A stretch of 64,000 bases of DNA from Polyangiaceae bacterium (GTDB lineage Bacteria > Myxococcota_A > Polyangia > Polyangiales > Polyangiaceae). This document shows, piece by piece, positions 61,404-64,000 of this stretch (position 1 is its first letter; each line of letters opens with the position of its first letter). Below the pieces are notes generated by a model, which was not told the DNA's origin, ran no database searches, and saw only the letters and a list, made by a program, of their open reading frames with translations. Location of the stretch: NCBI GenBank assembly GCA_016712345.1, contig JADJRH010000001.1:1178001-1242000 (forward strand). The letters are read 5' to 3'. The translations under genes and the position numbers were made by a program.

Positions 61404-62039
61404 GTGATTGTAGAGACGTTTGCCGTCGGCGCCCTCGGTTGCAACTGTTCCATCATTGTTGACCCAGCCACCAAGTCCGCCATCGTTGTCGACCCGGGCG
61501 GCAACTTTGGCGACATTCAGGCGCGACTTACCCGCCTCGGCGCCAAAGTACAGGCCATCGTTCATACCCATACCCATATCGATCACGTGGGCGCCACCGC
61601 ACCCCTCCAATCGTGGACCGGTGCCAATGCGATCATCCACGAAGACGATCGATTCTTGTATGACATGTTACCCATTCAGGCGGCACTTGTTGGAACCAAC
61701 CTCCCCGACAAATGTGACCTTGACGGTGGGCTCAAAGACGACCTTGTTCTGCACGCCGGCGGCCTTCAAATGCACGTGCTCCACACGCCCGGCCACACCC
61801 CGGGAAGTTGCTGTTTCGTCGCAAAACTCGGCGCAGAACAAATAGCCTTTGCCGGAGATACGCTGTTTCGCCGCTCCGTCGGTAGAACCGATCTGTGGGG
61901 AGGTGACTCAGACCTGCTCATTCAGTCGATAAAGCACAAGCTGTATTCTTTAGAAGAAGGCATTGAAGTTGTCACCGGGCACGGCCCTTCCACAACCATC
62001 GGTGAAGAACGACGGTTAAATCCTTTTGTTCGGATTTGA
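61404..62039 (+). CDS. MBL-fold hydrolase, glyoxalase II-like
   Basis: 211 residues with a GTG start. The metal motif is HTHTHIDHVGA (THxHxDH), followed by HTPGHTPGSCC, FAGDTLFRRSVGRTDL and TGHGPSTTIGEER, giving a full set of zinc/iron ligands. Short proteins of this type usually hydrolyse S-lactoylglutathione or other thioesters, or act as persulfide dioxygenases. It follows the protease by 42 nt. The substrate is not decided by the sequence. Confidence 0.87.
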   Translation: MIVETFAVGALGCNCSIIVDPATKSAIVVDPGGNFGDIQARLTRLGAKVQAIVHTHTHIDHVGATAPLQSWTGANAIIHEDDRFLYDMLPIQAALVGTNLPDKCDLDGGLKDDLVLHAGGLQMHVLHTPGHTPGSCCFVAKLGAEQIAFAGDTLFRRSVGRTDLWGGDSDLLIQSIKHKLYSLEEGIEVVTGHGPSTTIGEERRLNPFVRI

Positions 62040-62173
62040 TAAGACCCAACGTCCATGACCAATTTGCGTATCTCCAGTTGCCACAAGTCACCACCGCCGT
62101 TTTTGAAAAGTGTGCGCCATTCTTTTTAAACAAGCGTAAGATCGCCCGACGCCGCACGTACGTAAGGGGCCCC

Positions 62174-63646
62174 ATGTTTCGAAAGTCTTTTTCCTTTGCA
62201 CTTTGCGCCACCGCCCTCCTCGTTGGGTGCACGCAAAAAACACCCATTAAAAGCGCGTCAGTTGAGAGCAAAGCGGTGCCGCCGCCCGCCGTTGCAGCAG
62301 ATCCGGCACTCACCGGGGCAGACCTGATATCCGTCGAGACAACCCCTTCCAACCGCTTCGTTCTCGCAGAAAAACCGGGCGAAGTAGTGGTTCGCGTCCA
62401 CGTCAAAGGCAAGGCGCGCAACACCGATAAACGCCCGCCGATCAACCTCGCGCTTGTGGTGGATACGTCCGGGTCCATGGAAGGAAAAGCCATGGACGAT
62501 GCTCGCGCGGCCAGCCTCGCCCTTGTTAGCTCGCTGTCAGAAGGGGATCGGCTTGCCCTGGTTGTCTTCCACTCCACAACTGAAGTGCTTGTTCCCGCCA
62601 CGATCCTCAACAAGCAAACCATGGGAGAAATTCGCGAGAAAATCTCCGCCATGAAGGCCAGTGGCACCACCGATTTGGGGGGTGGCCTCGCAGCGGGCCT
62701 CAACGAGGTTCGAAAATATCTCACCGGTGACGGTATTAATCGGGTCGTTCTCTTGGGGGACGGTATACCCAACGACAAATCTCCCCTACCCAGCCTCGCT
62801 CAAAGTGCCGCCACCCAACACATCACCATTACCTCGCTCGGCCTCGGGCTTGACTATGATGAAACATTGATGAGCCAAATCGCCCTCACCTCGGGTGGTA
62901 AGTATCACTTCATCAACGACTCCGCCAAAGTGGCCAAAGTGTTCACCGATGAAGTGCTGCGTTTAAAGGCCGTTTCTGCGCGCGGCGCGGTAGTCCAGTT
63001 TAAGCCGGGCCCGGGCGTGGCCATTAAAGAAGTAATCGGTCTACCCTCCCAGCCCATTGGCAACGGTGCGCAAGTTATTTTGGGCGACCTGTCAGAAGGG
63101 GATGAGCGCGACGTGCTCATTCGCCTGACAACACCCCCTCGCAATGCCGGCGCCGTGGTAGAATTGCTCGATGCCGAGGTGAGCCTTACCCATCCTCAAG
63201 CCCCCGGGCGGCGCATTTCAGAACGCGCTTTTATATCGGTAAAAGCCACCGCGGACGCCTCTGAAATCGAAAAGTCAAAAGTCGCCGATGTGGAACACAT
63301 TGCCGCCAAAGTCATCGTCGCCGACGCAATTGTTCGCTCGGTTGCATTGGCTCGAAACGGCGACCTTACCAATGCCCGCCTCTTGCTCGACGGTGCCGAA
63401 AAAGTAGGAAAACTTGCAGCAAAGGTACACAACGACAACGACCTTGCTGAAAAGGTAAAGTCGATTGGCCCGCTTCGTAAAACGCTGGCCGCCCTGGTTC
63501 CACCCCCAGCTCCGCCCCCGCCTCCGGGTGGATGGGGAGGAGCCAAACCCAGCGTTGCCCCGGCCGCCGCACCTGTCCCCCCCGCCGACGCAGCGGTTGT
63601 TATGGCTACCCAAGCCGCCGCCATGCGCGATCTTCAGGGCGATTAG
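62174..63646 (+). CDS. VWA domain lipoprotein
   Basis: About 490 residues from ATG 62174, with AGGGG upstream. The lipobox is TALLVGC. The von Willebrand A domain (about 85-270) has the MIDAS motif LALVVDTSGSMEGKAMDDA (D-x-S-x-S), GTTDLGGGLAAGL (Thr) and LLGDGIPND (Asp), so metal-dependent ligand binding should work. A beta-rich region follows, and the C-terminus is Pro/Ala-rich (APPPPPGGWGGAKP). It is 134 nt after the glyoxalase II-like gene. YfbK-like relatives are common in myxobacteria, with no known role. Confidence 0.85.
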   Translation: MFRKSFSFALCATALLVGCTQKTPIKSASVESKAVPPPAVAADPALTGADLISVETTPSNRFVLAEKPGEVVVRVHVKGKARNTDKRPPINLALVVDTSGSMEGKAMDDARAASLALVSSLSEGDRLALVVFHSTTEVLVPATILNKQTMGEIREKISAMKASGTTDLGGGLAAGLNEVRKYLTGDGINRVVLLGDGIPNDKSPLPSLAQSAATQHITITSLGLGLDYDETLMSQIALTSGGKYHFINDSAKVAKVFTDEVLRLKAVSARGAVVQFKPGPGVAIKEVIGLPSQPIGNGAQVILGDLSEGDERDVLIRLTTPPRNAGAVVELLDAEVSLTHPQAPGRRISERAFISVKATADASEIEKSKVADVEHIAAKVIVADAIVRSVALARNGDLTNARLLLDGAEKVGKLAAKVHNDNDLAEKVKSIGPLRKTLAALVPPPAPPPPPGGWGGAKPSVAPAAAPVPPADAAVVMATQAAAMRDLQGD

Positions 63647-63700
63647 GTGACTGGTGTTTTTCTACTGCGCGCCCCGCTGACGCGTCCTCGCTGCGCTTCC
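63647..63700. other. Intergenic stretch before terminal repeats
   Basis: No gene was seen. Several short frames cross 63647-64000 but none has a supported start or family similarity. Confidence 0.4.
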
Positions 63701-64000
63701 GGTGCTCAAATACCTAGAGCACCAATCGGTTTGAATCGTGAATAAAATCAGAAGATTACTGATTTGAGAAAGGCGAGAAATATCGGCAGGGTGCTCTAGT
63801 CTTTTCCCAGTGGAGGAGGCTCGCGCCTCCTCCCCCGCGCCGAGCAAGTCGGCCGCGGGCCCCCCTCCACGCGATCCGAACTGGGTGTCTGTCACGCGGT
63901 GGAAGCTTCGGGCCTAAGCTTTTTGCCTTGCTTTTGCCTGTTTGAGTACACAAGCAACCTATCCATTTGATTACGGAATCAACCTGATCGGTGCTCTAGG
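63701..64000. repeat. Intergenic repeat with CTAGAGCACC inverted ends, cut by window edge
   Basis: CCTAGAGCACCAATCGG starts at 63713. Its diverged reverse complement, ending ...CGGTGCTCTAGG, closes the window at 63969-64000; about 24 of 31 positions agree. A shorter closing copy, GGTGCTCTAG, is at 63790-63799, and GGTGCTC (63701-63707) pairs locally with GAGCACC (63717-63723). An AATCAG/CTGATT hairpin is inside. The ends resemble RIME-type repeats of alphaproteobacteria as I remember them; this is unverified. Confidence 0.7.

Overview
This window most probably comes from the chromosome of a myxobacterium-type organism (Myxococcota, Polyangia-like). The evidence is GC-rich DNA, large eukaryotic-type Ser/Thr kinases, one of them carrying AAA and TPR domains, many lipoproteins, a zinc-ribbon/GYF_2/TM protein built like the gliding-motility protein GltJ, and a glucoamylase ending in a Gly/Ser linker plus a MYXO-CTERM-like Cys-TM-Arg tail. 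No phage, plasmid, CRISPR or antiphage locus is visible. One tRNA (initiator Met) is present and no rRNA.

Layout. 0-8.2 kb: envelope polysaccharide genes (partial NodB deacetylase, Wzx-type flippase, GT4 glycosyltransferase), a one-haem lipoprotein resembling the hydrazine synthase alpha subunit, a GNAT enzyme and a radical SAM enzyme. 8.2-17.4 kb: Ser/Thr kinase, cupin lipoprotein, methyltransferase, RimJ-like acetyltransferase, cupredoxin-like protein, membrane protein, RtcB, then a structured non-coding stretch. 17.4-27.4 kb: beta-helix protein, tRNA-fMet, NhaA with an RCK_C tail overlapping a HelD-like helicase, and a 1351-residue kinase/ATPase/TPR protein. 27.4-34 kb: lipoprotein, an apparently frameshifted lactonase-like MBL protein, a thioredoxin-fold protein without active-site cysteines, a GltJ-like protein and a VanW protein.

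34.3-42.1 kb is a compact maltodextrin locus: outer-membrane porin, GH13 lipoprotein amylase, MalK, a fused binding-protein/MalF permease, and MalG, joined by 1-6 nt gaps or 4-nt overlaps. A GH15 glucoamylase at 48.8-51.4 kb probably works with it. Together they suggest extracellular cleavage of alpha-glucan, passage through the porin, capture by the tethered binding domain and ATP-driven import. 42.1-44.1 kb has two small proteins, a sigma factor and an unknown gene. 44.7-48.6 kb is the Tol-Pal system in the order pal-tolQ-tolR-tolA-tolB. 51.5-63.6 kb has a DUF6918-like protein, an FGE-domain lipoprotein, a CXXXY-type CcmE, a double-FHA protein, an SGNH hydrolase, a metzincin lipoprotein, a glyoxalase II-like protein and a VWA lipoprotein.

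The most unusual signal is in the DNA rather than in one gene. The palindrome GTGTACAC occurs at least 20 times (about one expected), in genes in all three reading frames and between genes, including an array of four copies at exact 48-bp spacing (27.49-27.65 kb) and a pair at 36-bp spacing (55.9 kb). A second, non-palindromic word, GGGTAGA, is concentrated in 12.0-17.7 kb. Two diverged non-coding elements with imperfect terminal inverted repeats lie at 16.77-17.19 and 44.06-44.63 kb, and part of a third repeat type ends the window.
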